Shown piece by piece: positions 23,441 to 35,589 of a stretch of DNA of 64,000 nt. This stretch comes from Amaurobius ferox (lineage: Eukaryota; Arthropoda; Arachnida; Araneae; Amaurobiidae). Made by a program: the position numbers and the translations under genes. The notes below the pieces were generated by a model. The model made no database searches, had not been told where the DNA came from, and saw only the letters and a program-made list of their open reading frames with translations. Positions within the stretch are counted from its first letter, which is position 1; each line of letters starts with the position of its first letter. The stretch lies in contig OX578139.1 in assembly GCA_951213105.1 (NCBI GenBank), positions 68,109,134-68,173,133 of the forward strand, read 5' to 3'.

Positions 23441-23515
23441 TAAATATATTTAAATGATGAAATTGCACATTGAACTTGCACACAAATGATGAAATGTCAC
23501 AAAATAGTACATTTG
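23090..23515. repeat. Three-unit tandem repeat carrying (TAA)n
   Basis: Each unit reads TTTCAAATTCAATAGGGTAA, then an (ATA/TAA)n run, then TTAAATATATTTAAATGATGA and a segment with AAATAGTACAT. Units begin at about 23092, 23208 and 23380. The TAA runs differ in length between units (roughly 40, 59 and 42 bp), so the unit was duplicated and the microsatellites then diverged. Confidence 0.85.
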
Positions 23516-24190
23516 CTAAGTTGAATATTTCATAGAAATACCCTTATACCCGTCATGGAATTGAAGGCTAATTTAAATAAATGCATTACTTATGAAATCT
23601 TTTGCATTAAAGCTGGAGCAGATAAACGAACACAATTCATATAAATTAAACTTTAAAAATGAAATTAACGACATATATGCTGTTAATATACACATAAATA
23701 TTTGCGTTGGCGTCATCCTTATATTAACTAAATTATTGCTCCATTTTGACCTTCGAAAGCGTTGATTAATACTTTGAAATCAATGCTGTTACATATTAAA
23801 CTTTCTCCACGTTATTAATCATTAAATACCTAACAACAACATAGGCGTATTTCTATAAAGGTAAAAATATGTTTTATAACAAAGAAAACGTGTGATAAAT
23901 CGTTACCATATTTTTCTTCCTTTACATCCTGTGAATATACAGAATATGTTATATATATTTGTATAGGACTCTTGTGAGAGTCGAAAAGATTAATTAGAGT
24001 TAAGAATAGACTTCTTTGAAGCATCGCTAAACATGAATAATCTACTATAAGCGTTATTTCGCAATCCACCTTTTAAAAGAATTTTACGAACAAAATTGTT
24101 CATGATATGCAGACAAAAATTAACTGAAGTGTGGCTCAACTGAACTTTTTCATACCAAAATCCATTTTTTCCCAGCTTTTGTCCTTTTTT
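23516..24190. other. Intergenic AT-rich region
   Basis: No recognised gene or repeat. Confidence 0.45.
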
Positions 24191-24199
24191 CAAATTTTA

Positions 24200-25167
24200 G
24201 AGGACAATTATTGAAAAATCGGTATTGTGGGTCCAAATGATTACAACTTTGGCATGTTACCCTTCCTTTTAAAGGACTTGACAAAATCTTTCGATTGATG
24301 CCATACTTGACAATGCACCCTCCTGCGGGAGGGAACTTTCCCCCGTGGGAATGTTAATGAAGTTACTAACAAAAAAAATCTGATGTGGCCAACACATGAC
24401 TTTCCTTATATAATGCAATGAATTTACTACTTTTACAGTTAAAAAATATTTTTCTTATAATAGATACTTATATTATTTCCAAGATATTGAATTTTCTTCA
24501 ATTAGTCGTCATTTTCATTGATTTAGAGTCGTTTTTATCCATTTGACGAGATTTTTGTTAATTTAGCAACAATTAAAAATGTCGCCAAGTTGGCGATATT
24601 TCGCCAAAATCTCGCCAAGCGTTATGAACGAAGAAATAAGTTATTCTTACAGCAGATAAATGACTATTGGCGTTCAAATACAAAAGTATTACTCAAAGTA
24701 TCTTTTTTCATGAATGGAACGAGCTAGATCCACGAGAATGATGTCACCAAATGTATCGCATAGTATTACATACGAAGAGTGAACATGTTTCTTAATAGGA
24801 ATTTTTTTTTATTTTATGACTTTTTGATAATTTTTTTGAAAAATGTGCAATATCTCAAGAACGGTTCATTTTAGCGTTCTAAAATTTATTCCAATCGTTT
24901 TCTAATGAAAAATTACATAAGAAATGTCAATTTGCGTAACTTTAGTAGAGGTTCTGATTTTTTGACGCTTTTTTCAAAATTTCACTCGAATATTCAGGGG
25001 GGTTTTGAACATTCGATTGCGTATAAAAACAACAGGCTGCCAGTGTTTACGGATTGTGAATTTTGTACCAAATTTTGTTTGAATCAGTCCATTCGTTCGT
25101 CAGTTATTGTCTCCACAGACTCACTGACACACACACACATATACTTTCACACACACACATCCACATA

Positions 25168-25203
<36 letters not shown>

Positions 25204-25750
25204 TCACTTCAAAAATGTTTGATTCGTGATCAGGGATGCTTGAAACGTGCTCTCCCGTCGAAAACTCGAATTCGAATTTTCGACCCCTTCACAATACTTT
25301 CCTTATACATTATGTATATAAGGAAAGTAACAATTGCATCGCGGCTATTTTCCACAACAATGATTGAAACTAGTAAATCTCGCTGTCAGAGCCATAAATA
25401 TACCCTTTTATGCATGATTTTGTCATATTTGTCTTATAAATTACCATGTTAAAAAAATAAAAATATTTTATTTGAGCGAAAACTTCGAAATTTATTCGAA
25501 ATTTTATATCTGGTTCTAGATTTTTTGATAACAAAGCCAGATATAAAGTTTCGTGAAAATATTTGTGGCTGATATTATGTATACAAGAAATAGACCACAT
25601 ACGTGTAAACAGACGGATATCACTCCAAAAACAGTCAAAACGTTTTCAGTTGATCTAAAACCATATTTTGGCATCAAAATCTCTAATTTGAAAATTATCG
25701 TGAAAACAATACTTCTCTGTACTATATTGTATAGTATGAGAGAGTAAAAA
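24200..25750 (-). mobile_element. Family C element interrupted by a family A copy
   Basis: The C text (GGCATGTTACCCTTCC, AAATCTTTCGATTG, a TCCTGCGGGAGGGAA hairpin, GAAGTTACTAAC) breaks at 24367. It resumes after the inserted A copy with AATTGCATCGCGGCTATT, which corresponds to AATTGGGGCTATT in the other C copy near 14940. The right end has ACAGACGGATATCACTCC, then CTTCTCTGTACTATATTGTA and TATGAGAGAGTA, a hairpin end like those of A and B. Non-coding. Confidence 0.66.
24370..25327 (+). mobile_element. Family A element nested in family C
   Basis: Complete A copy flanked by TAAC on both sides (24367-24370 and 25328-25331; TAA minimal). A shortened TTGGCGA cluster lies near 24585-24620 and a split (CA)n tract at about 25130-25198. 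The right hairpin end is intact. Confidence 0.82.
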
Positions 25751-25824
25751 TATGGGTGAAAACACAAAAAAAACGTGTTTCTTGCCAGTAGAATGATGCT
25801 TTTACACAAGTCAATTTTTAATTA

Positions 25825-26163
25825 CACATTTAAAAAGGAAACTATAACTATGTGAATAGATAATTTTATTCATATAGCTGATAATTACACAGAATAATGG
25901 GTATATTTTAGTTTAAGCTGAAAATACCGTTTTAAACAGGTAAAGAAGTAACATGAGATGTTCATTTCACGTACTTCTTAACCCTTTTAAAGAACATTTT
26001 AAAGCAGGTAAGCAAGTGGGTAGCAGGTAAAGAGGTGCGCAAAATTACCTGTTTAAAACGGTCTCTTCAGCGTAAAATAAAATACACCCATCATTCTGTG
26101 CAATTATAATATAAATGAATAAAATGACACATTAATATAGTTATAGTTACCTTTTTAAGTGTG
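25825..26163. mobile_element. Fold-back (MITE-like) element, ~120-bp inverted repeats
   Basis: The left arm CACATTTAAAAAGGAAACTATAACTAT (its 27 bases are at 25825-25851) and the right arm ending at 26163 are inverted copies. The similarity continues inward through ATTACACAGAATAATGGGT and CCGTTTTAAACAGGTAA to about 25945 and 26038. The centre contains short AGCAGGTAA repeats. No coding sequence. No clear target duplication was found. Confidence 0.72.
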
Positions 26164-26430
26164 GGAAATTTGTCTGTTTAAAAGGATTATTTTATTGATA
26201 GTAAACCCAGTTTTTTGTGGGTTTTTATACCATATTTTTGTTTGGTGTATTCAATAATACTCATTACATTTCAATGCATAATATCGCTATACAATGTTGT
26301 AGTTTGTTATAATACATTAAGTTAAGTTAAACTGAGAGATACTTTCACAGTCCAAACAACTAAATGCAAAATCTCAAAACTTTGAATTCACGTGGGACTT
26401 GACATCTAAATAATGGGGACAATCTAAAAT
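26164..26430. other. Intergenic region
   Basis: No gene or repeat recognised. Confidence 0.4.
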
Positions 26431-26750
26431 CCTGGAAATGTTGTCTTTTTGTCTTTCGAACCAGATCGTCCAACCTGCAAGAGATAGTGCCATCCAATGT
26501 GGAACGGAAACCAGGGGGGCGACATTTATAGGGACCGTATCTTCTTTCCCGTGCCATCAACCTCTCGGAAAGGGACCACAAATTTAACGTACCTATACAC
26601 CACGAAGGCACAGAGATAGTTTTGGGTAGCCCTGGAATCGAACTCGGATCCTTTGAGTGAAATATCCGTGTCTTAACCACTGGGCTATCCAGCTGGGCTA
26701 ACCACTGGGCTATCCAGCTGGGCTATCCCACTGGCTATCCAGCCTTTGGA
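26431..26750 (-). repeat. tRNA-derived SINE, second subfamily, with expanded head
   Basis: Minus-strand reading: head GGATAGCCCAGTGGTTAAG (A-box-like), GAGTTCGATTCC (B box), then ACGTTAAATTTGTGG, CCGAGAGGTTGATGG, GGTCCCTATAAATG and GGTTGGACGATCTGG. The body order matches the other SINEs, but the tRNA part differs. Upstream of the head the motif TAGCCCAGYTGGA is repeated about four times (26676-26751 on the plus strand), a local expansion of the A-box region. No (AAC)n tail or target duplication found. Confidence 0.72.
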
Positions 26751-27207
26751 ATTTTGTATTAAAAATTTATAAATCGCGGAATTTTTCTTCTAACATTCTT
26801 TCAGCTATAACCAACAAACGGCGAGACACATAAAACTCGTTTTGTAACTGTCCTGTGCATAAAATAATTTCCCAAATTTTCTTAATTAACTTTGTTGGTG
26901 AACAATCGACCGATCTTGGGCAATTTTAATTTATATTTATAGCAAACATTTATACCTTGTTGCTCCAACCGAGAATCGAACTACGGACCATGTACTGGAC
27001 AGCCGAACTACAGTTGAACTACTTAGATGGAATTGCAAGTTCTTATCATTCAAGTGGACTTTGCATTCTTCACCCTCTAATGTTAGATTTGTGTACAACT
27101 GACAATCTGACAGACCACCTCTTGCTATTTTTACCTCAAGTTAGCCTCCTGATGCTATCTTCCTCCAGTTTAGCTTCTTGCGTGGTCAATGTCCTTGAGA
27201 TTTGAAA
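26751..27207. other. Intergenic region with a possible tRNA-like remnant
   Basis: The minus strand near 26965-27030 contains CCGTAGTTCGATTCTCGG, similar to a B box, but no full cloverleaf was confirmed. Nothing else recognised. Confidence 0.35.
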
Positions 27208-27626
27208 TCAGTGCTCAGTTTCACAAAGGCCACTGAATCCGTAAATAAATAATTGTTTTATAAATAAATAATTTCTACAGACAAGTTTCTGGTATTCAGG
27301 ATCAGGTTTGGTAACGGCAATTTGGCTCAGGCCTCTCCTTCCTGTGCCTTGACATGTATTGGATGCCAGAGGAGTAAGCTGTACTCCAGTTCTGGAGTAG
27401 TTCTTCATCTTTTAAAGACTCAAGGGTTCATGGAGTTGATCTGATGTTGCTGTCGGTCAAGTGGGATAAGAAACAACAACAGATTTGGTAATACTATGCA
27501 ATTCCGAACATTTGTCGGTACTCCGCTGTCCTGCATAGTGTCCTGTTGGTGTGACTTTGAGGATACGCAGTCTATATTCAAAGCATAATTGTCGAACGAT
27601 TCATTGTTCCAACTATTCAACTTCAC
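27208..27626 (-). other. Possible coding remnant, unrecognised
   Basis: Two adjacent open stretches in different frames on the minus strand (27626-27420, starting MKLNSWNNESFDNY, and 27408-27208, starting MKNYSRTGVQLT). The base composition is more balanced than the flanks. I recognise no family and see no splice pattern I would trust. It could be a decayed exon, an untranslated region or chance. Confidence 0.2.
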
Positions 27627-27629
27627 AAG

Positions 27630-28655
27630 TCCCTCTAGTCATCGGTTTGATTTTTCTTCTGCGTTCATTATTTAAGGTGTTTTTCAATTTCGAATTCAAA
27701 TTATTGGCTAATTATTGCTCAATTCCATCTTGATCAATTTCAACTTATTGCAAAAGTGCATATATCGTTGAAGTGAAGTGGTGTATTTTAAAGTTCAGAT
27801 ATGCAGAGTTTGGATTAGCATAGTTGATAAAAGCAGCATTGAACAAAGTGCAGTTAAATAATATAAAAGTAGCAAACTCTCAAATACCATATTTTCCGAA
27901 AATGTTGTTTAATTTCTGAACATATTGGAAAGAAACACAGCGTTTCAGAAAGAGCCTATTTTTCAAAACGCAGTAACACGACTCAGATTCTCAGAAGGAA
28001 ATTTAAAAGATTTTCAAAGAATCACGTATTTATACTTGTTTTGCATTTATTTTGATGCTTTAAAGGTGGAAAGGAACATAAAAAAGTATTCCTTTCTAAA
28101 GAAGGGATTACTTTGTTTTTCAACAATGCGTACGTTTGTTCTTTTCAAAGTTTATTTATGGCTTTATTGTATTTCACTTTCTTTTGAGTCATTCGAGGCG
28201 TTGAATTTTTTTCTCTATAGTAAATTTTTTAATCTAAAGCGAAATTATTTTTGTAGATATATAAACAAATGTTCACATTAAAAATTTGTTTGAACAGTCA
28301 TTGTCATTTCTCCAAGAATTATATTTTCGTCTGACATATCTATTTTTAAAATTTCAACAAGTTCTTTTATTTTTTTTTTTTCATTTAGACATTGCATTTT
28401 AATTTATTATCTAGTATTAATTTGGATAATTTTAAGACTATAGCGTTTGACTTGAAAGCTACTATGACTGGAGTGTAATATGAATACGTACAAGGTTTAA
28501 CATTTTAAATGCTTTCTTATTTTTAAATTAGATACACTTTTACATTCATTTCAATAAATATGAAGCCATGGTCGCTCACAGAGGATGTAGGGGGGGGGGT
28601 CACAGCACCACTTGGAGATTTAATATAACAAAGGTGAACATCAAGCCAGTCGACT
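27630..28655. other. Intergenic AT-rich region
   Basis: No recognised gene. An open stretch at about 27925-28281 (118 codons, F/K/L-rich) has no recognisable domain and AT-driven composition; I do not call it a gene. A G9 run lies near 28591. Confidence 0.4.
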
Positions 28656-28668
28656 TTATACTTCATGT

Positions 28669-28933
28669 TGTTCTTGAGACCCAGACCGTCCGACTTAGCA
28701 GAAAGGTGTAAGGTAACCGTTTGGACGGCCGGGAAGTGCCATCCAATTTAGACCAGAACCCAGTGGGGGAGGCATCCACACGGACTGTACTCTCCTTCCC
28801 TTACCACCAACCTCTCGGAAGCGCTTACGGACTCACATGTTTAACGTGATCGTACTCCGCACGAACACGGCGGCATTTGTGGCAGCGTGCAAATCCAGCG
28901 CGCAAATCACCGGGCTACCGCTTCCGTGGTTTG
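28669..28933 (-). repeat. tRNA-derived SINE with 10-bp target duplication
   Basis: In antisense: tail side GAGACCCAGACCGTCCGAC (28676 on), then GGTAACCGTTTGGACGGCC, CCAGAACCCAGTGGGGGAGG, ACCTCTCGGAAG, TGTTTAACGTGATCGTACTCC, and head side CAGCGCGCAAATCACCGGGC. Identical direct repeats TACTTCATGT lie at 28659-28668 and 28934-28943, a good target-site duplication. Confidence 0.87.
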
Positions 28934-28943
28934 TACTTCATGT

Positions 28944-31210
28944 GCTTAAGTTTGCTATCTCCCTTGGAACAAGTTTAACAGGCGCCAATGTACGAAGTAG
29001 AAATATATTAGAATATTATTAGCAAGTGATAGAAAAGATATATCAGTTTTGTAAATATAAACAGCTTGAACTAGCAAAATAAAGAAATTCAAAATAGTGC
29101 ACTGAAAATGGGTGAGAAATATATCTGAAACATAAGCTTAGTTGAAAATCACTGTATTCAACAATCTCCTTACACAATTCTGTATATTAATTATTTACAA
29201 ATACTATACTTTTAAAGCTTCAAAATATCTTACCCACAATATGCTCTAGAAAATTATCAAGCTAGGAAATTGTCAATGGTTTTTTTTTAACAGAGATTCT
29301 CGTGTAACGTGATTTTTATAGGTAAATCAGATTTATTCTTTCTAAAACTCCCAAATTCGCAAACGGATGCTTCGCCATATTGTTTCCGTGGCTAAGTCTA
29401 CTTCACAAACTACATAAGTTTAATGGCAGTCATTATTAGTGTGTTTCTTCGCCTTGATATTGTTTAAATTTAGGTAAATGGCATGTTATTCGTGGAATAT
29501 GTCTCAAATATTTTAGTATTTTATATGACTTTTTTTGTTTAGAATAATTAACAGAACCGTTTTTGATCCAAAATGGCGGATCCAAGCCTTACCCAAGAAA
29601 TTTTCCATTCATGAAACGCCACTTCCCATATCCAGTCATTGTATTAACTTACGCTGTTTATAAAGGGTTAAAAACGGGAGATGCAATAGCCACAATTCTG
29701 GAAGCTTGCTTATAACTGTAGCTTATCAGCCAGAACGGTGTTTAAAGGGTCTAATACCACGCTTCTTTCAATTGACCGTAAAGGTTATATGATTTCAACT
29801 TGATATGCGCTTTAATGGGAAAAATACTTTGAAATGTCTCATTTTAAGAAAGTATAAAGAGTAACGGTTTTCTAAAAGAAGACATATATATTCGCAAAGT
29901 TATTTTTAAAAATATAATAAATGAAAATATACTTAACTTAGATTTTAAACAGGGGGAGGCTCAGCTTCTGTGCCTCAGTGAGCTCTACTCCGCTGCTGAC
30001 TACATAACCAGTGTATTTCTGACACTGCCAGAAATGACAGTAAGTAGACAAATGTTCTCAGGGCGTGCCCAAACGGAACAATAAATGTATATGCTTTATC
30101 TATTAAACTAAATGCAAGAATAACTTAAACAAAATATTAAAGGTGAAGTAAAGTCAGCATAAAATATGATTGTTAATTATAATCCTCGGTAAAACGTTGT
30201 TAAAATATGTAGCTCTTTTATATGTCTATTTTGATGTTTTTCTAGAGTGAATTACTACCTACCCTAATTCGTACCATAGTATGCCATGGTAGAATTATTT
30301 ATACTTTTTGGTCTCCGATGGGAAGATGATATTGCATCAAATGCGCAGCCATTGAGGACTTGTTATCGGGGAATGCTTAAAATGAACAAGACATGTAAAT
30401 GTCACACATCTAAAGTCAAAAATACAACTTCAGGGAAAATGTGCTTGAAATCGAGGTGATGACAAAGATTGCTTGGGCAATACTTATAGTATCTTTGAAG
30501 GTAAAGTAATTGTACAGAAAATAGAAATGGTATAAATTTTAGAAACTTCACATAAATCAGCGAATATGCTATTATTAATTGCTAATAAAGAATCAGCAAC
30601 GGATAAACGCAGAGGATCACATCAGCCCTTAACAATAAATACAGGGATAGCATTAAATCTATTTGGACTAATATATTTTCAACCCCTAACTTCATTTTCA
30701 ATATCAACATAAGTTATGGAATACATACCAAAGTTTTCACAATTATAATTAGGATCTAGTGTATTAATCATACACTGGAAGTCAAAAGAAAAGCTTTCCA
30801 CATAAATATTATGGAATATCTCGAAAAGCCGTCAGGGATGTCATAAGCATTTAATAGATTAACACCCTCGAACAACTTTCCATTCTAAAGTAGTAATCCG
30901 TCTTTTGGTCTTACAAAGTTTTCAGAAATCTTAAGAATTAAATCACCATCAACAGTAGAGACGAAAATATTGTAAACACGTATTATTTTGAGTTTAATGG
31001 TCATCTGGAGTTCTTTAACAACAGCGGCAAAATCATGACTTGATGTATTTCTTTGTATAAATCTAATTTAATATCTATAATCCAGAAACTGACAATCCGA
31101 TTAGGATATTTATTGTTCGTAAACGTGGGCAAAGTAAGCATTAGTAGCATTAAAAATAATAAGTGTGGAACACCTCCAAGTCAAATAAAGGGTGGTGATG
31201 CGACGGTATT
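28944..31210. other. Intergenic region
   Basis: About 2.3 kb without recognised gene or repeat. The stretch 29950-30080 is slightly GC-richer but contains no open frame of note. Confidence 0.4.
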
Positions 31211-31214
31211 ATTT

Positions 31215-32503
31215 AAACAAGAAAGATCAATCATGCTTAAAGCATTGATTATGAAACTCTTTCCAACTTCAGTGCAATTTTATTTAAATAACTCTAAAAT
31301 GCAATACATTCCTCGGTAATAGTTCAAAACTTATCACAATACTACATTAATTTATTATATTTGAAAACTTAAACCTTCATCGAAAAAAAGGAACTTCATT
31401 CAAATGACGGCATTAAAATATAAATTGCCTGGTTTAAACATCTCTAAAATGCGATATATTCCTCGGTAATATTTCATAAATTATCATAATACTACGATAA
31501 TTTATTATATTTGAAAACTTCATCGGAAACTACTGAAATTCATTCAAATGACGTCATAGAAAAAATAACACGCCTGGCTCTCTCTATAAAAGCAGCATTT
31601 CATTCATAACATGTTCCCATTCATTTCAGTCATCACAATATTATAATAGTTTATTTTATTTAAAAATTAAGACCATGAAGCTACAAGTAATTAAACCCTA
31701 TGCTTAAATTTTCATCGAAAAAATCGTCCTTCTCTCTGTAAAATCAATGAATATTTCATTCATATCAGCTATGCAGACTTCATGAGCTAAATAATTTTGC
31801 GTTAAAGAAATACAGCAATTATTATACAACTCATTCTACATATTTTGCTGTTTACATTTTACGATTATTATTGAAGTGAAAAATAGGCTTCGTTGTAGAA
31901 ATAATCAAATTTGAATGATCATTTAAACTCAAATATATTGTAATTGCGTTGTTTCAGTATGTAGATGCACAGAATTTAAGCAAAAATAAAGCCGTTTTAG
32001 GACGGATACAACACTCAATATGAATTAAAAAGAACTTTGAAAATCACGATTTTGTAACAAGGTGAATGCCATATTTCATTTTGAAGTGGGTCACGCGATC
32101 GCTTCATATGAGAGGTGTAATTATTATTTAAATTTTTATTTAAAACCACTGAATATATTTTGCTGAATTTTTTTTTATATATTTTATGGAATAATTTGAA
32201 TATTACCTAAAATTTTCGAAGCAATTTGTGAATTTTAAATTCGTTTAAAAAATGCTTGAAAAATTAGGTCCCATAGGGTTCAATGCATTTCATTTTTTCA
32301 ACCCGGGTTCAATCCAAAACTAATTGGGTGATATTATATATTTATATTCCCATTGGTCCTACAGACCGTCTGAACAACATACTAAAATTGAATTTTGATT
32401 AAATCATTTTTACGGCAGTTATCGTGTTAACGGACAGACAGACAGAATGAATGAACAAAATCATAAACACTTTTCAACTTTGTTGTAAAGTGTTAAAAAG
32501 GGA
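31215..32503 (+). mobile_element. Family D element with internal duplication
   Basis: The left end has GATCAATCATGC-TTAAAGCATTGATT, a terminal hairpin. The block from AACATCTCTAAAATGCGATA through TTCATTCAAATGACGTCAT occurs twice (about 31270-31410 and 31435-31560). The right part matches the other D copies through ACGGACAGACAGACAGAATG and ends in the AACACTTTTCAAC / TGTAAAGTGTT pair. Non-coding. Confidence 0.72.
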
Positions 32504-33782
32504 AAAAACAAGATTTCAACTCTTGCCAAAAGCTATGCTTTTGTCTTATTCAATCCCTCTCAGTTTCCAAGTCAACAGAAAAGTGAAAAAAAAAATATGA
32601 GTATAATTAATGAAGAGTATAAAAAAGGGATTTTCAAGAAGATTATATCATTTTATCTCTCAAAAGTAATAAATACACAATTTAATGTCCTTTTGCTACA
32701 AAACATTAAAACTAGATAAAATAAATATATCCAATTCAAACGTTTTTAACAAGCATTATAAAAGAACAGATTATTAAAATGAGACACTATGTAGCTTTTC
32801 GTAATTAGAAAAAACTATCTCTAAAAGTTTGACAAAGAGAAAACTTGTTCAAAGAGAGAACAAACTGTTCTAATGACGTCTTTATTAACTTACTTCTAAT
32901 CATGGAATTAAATTTTTAAACTTGAAAATATTTACATTATATGCCCGAGAAAATCATTGATATTAAAGCAATCATAATTAATACAAAATTTCATGGTAAG
33001 ACTTTCGAAAAATGTCGCTAATATTTTAATATCTCAAAAATGCTCATTTTATTCAAAACTTCGTTTTTCTGTATTATTGAAAAGAAGAGCTCGTTTAAAA
33101 GTACTCCCTTTGCTGATGACTTTTTCCATTGTTGAAAAGATTACTGCTGGTTGTAGAAAAATTCAAAGGGGGAATTAAAAAAAAATTAGTGAAAAGGAAT
33201 AAAACAGAGACATTAGAATACTAATTGAAGGAATTAAGACATGAAGCTGGCCCAGTATAGGTTGGATAATTTAATCCAACGGAATTTCAGAGAAGCTTCA
33301 CATTCGTGTTATTAAAGGATTAGCGCAAATTTGAGGATAATATTTAGGGTTACTAAGTATAATTTGTGGCACTCTCCTTTAAATCATGCACGCTAGTTCT
33401 AAAAGAATAAACTGTTTTATAAAACACGCGTTCTTAAAATTTTTATGTTTATTTTAATTTTACATTTTTGTATTATTATTAAATGTAAGCAAGGTTCAAC
33501 AGATTGGAGAATAGGATCTTTATCAAAGTTTAATAATTTTAATCGCTCAAGGTAAACGGAGAAAAATATATTCTGGTGGAAATATCTTATAAACCATTGC
33601 TGAAAATTGCTATCATCGTTCGTAATACATACAGGTAATTAAAGTAGTTCTACGAAATATTTACAATAATCAAGTAATTTCCTTGAAATTTTTGACATTC
33701 GCTAATTTTAGTGTTATAGTTTCCCTCAATATCGAAATTTGATAATGTCTTGAAAAATTCATTTGGTGGATTGATCACATTT
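32504..33782. other. Intergenic AT-rich region
   Basis: No recognised gene or repeat. An open stretch at 32993-33178 (61 codons) lacks any recognisable domain. Confidence 0.4.
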
Positions 33783-33785
33783 TTA

Positions 33786-34795
33786 CTTTCCCTATATACC
33801 TAATGTCCTTATATACGTTATATACTAGTAAATATCCTTATATATAAGGAAAGTATTGTGACGGGGTCGAAAATTCGAATTCGAGTTTTCGACGGGAGAG
33901 CACGTTTCAAGTATCCATGATCACGAATCGAACATTTTTAAAGTGATGTCAGTGTGTGTGTGTGTGTGTGTGTCAGTGAGTCTGTGGAGACGATAACTAA
34001 TGAACGAATGGACCGATTCGAACGAAATTTGGTACAAAAATTACAATCCATAAACACTGGTCAGGGTCTTCAGTGTGGTCAGGGTCTTCAATCAATCAAT
34101 CCATAAACACTGGAAGACTATTGTTTTTATAAGCAATCGAATGTTCAGAACCCCCTAAATTTTCGAGTGAAATTTTGAAAAAATCTGCAAAAAATCAAAA
34201 CCACTAATAAAGTTACGCAAATAGACATTTCTTATGTAAATTTTGATTAGAAAGTGATTGACATAAATTTTAGAACGCTAACATGAACTGTTCTCGATAT
34301 ATTGCAAATTTTTCAAAAGAATTATCAAAAAATCATATAAAATAAATAAACATATTTACTATTGAGAAACATGTTCACTTTTTATATGTAATACCATGCG
34401 ATAAATTTGGTCACATCATTCTCGTGGATCTAGCTCGTTCCATTCATGAAAAAGATACTTTGTGTAATACTTTTGTATTTGAACGCCAATAGTTATTTAT
34501 CTGCTGTAAGAATAACTTATTTTTCCTTCCATAATGCTGGGCGAAATTTTGGCGACGAATTTGGTGGAATGTCGCCAACTTGGCGACTTTTTTAAATGTT
34601 GCAAAATTAACGAAAATCTCGCCAAAAGGATAAAAATGACGCTAAATCAATGAAAATGACGACTCATTGACGAAAATTCAATATCTTTAAAAGAATATAA
34701 GTATCTACTATAAGATTAACATTTTTTTAACTGTAAAAGTAGTAAATTCATTGCATTATATAAGGAAAATCATGTGCTGCTCATATCAAATTTTT
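33786..34795 (-). mobile_element. Family A element, minus orientation
   Basis: Complete copy flanked by TTA (33783-33785, 34796-34798). The terminal hairpin is expanded by repeats of TATATACG-TATAT sequence (33790-33850). A local tandem duplication (TGGTCAGGGTCTTCA twice, 34060-34092) has broken the AACACTGGAAG block. The (TG)n tract is short (33953-33972). Confidence 0.8.
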
Positions 34796-34798
34796 TTA

Positions 34799-35585
34799 AT
34801 GTAGTGTCATCCACAGTATGTAATCGTTAATGGTTGCATTGCACATCGACAAGTCACGTTCATGCTCAAACTAAAATATTTTATGCTGAAATTGTTTGAA
34901 TAAATATATTTTCTCGCCTTTGAACTTTGTCATAAACCAAGAAAGTGCCTTACTCTTTATTATGTTGAATTACATAGTTAGATCCGCCTACATATAAAAG
35001 ATGTTTTACATTACCAAACAACATGCAACAAGTTCATACGGGTACGAAAAATTAAATCTGAACACATAACTTTCCTTGTGAATAAGGGAGACCGGGGATG
35101 GTTGGCGCAGTGCTAATATATTTGCATTTTTTGTCTGTGAGTTGTGTCAAATGACGTTAAGATCATCACGCAATAATTTATGAGACCTGTACGTACACTC
35201 AAATTTTCATCACCATTTTAGCACGAAAATTTTGTACTTGGTATGTTTTATTCAGAGCAAGGAATTTTTTTTTGGCATTTTATATATTATATTATTGTAG
35301 GTAATGATTCCCTTATTCCTTAGTTTACATATTCCCTTATTCCTTACTTTATTCATACCCATTGTTTACAGTATCTTCAGGTCTTGAGGTATAATTTAGG
35401 ACAAATGGCAGCAAATTTATAAAATCTATATGGAAGACTGGAGAGTAACTAAACTTGAATATATATACAATGAGTATGCTTGGCGAAAAATATTTCAACC
35501 TATTTCACATAATTAAAAAAGCAATATGTTGCAGATATAGATCAGCCGACATGCATATAATTATATTTGCTTTCAGTATGGACAC
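34799..35585. other. Intergenic region
   Basis: No gene or repeat recognised; TTCCCTTATTCCTTA occurs twice near 35310-35345. Confidence 0.4.
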
Positions 35586-35589
35586 AAAA

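Noticed and set aside
27925..28281. 118-codon F/K/L-rich open frame
   Set aside because: No domain, AT-driven composition, no splice or transcript signal that I can support.
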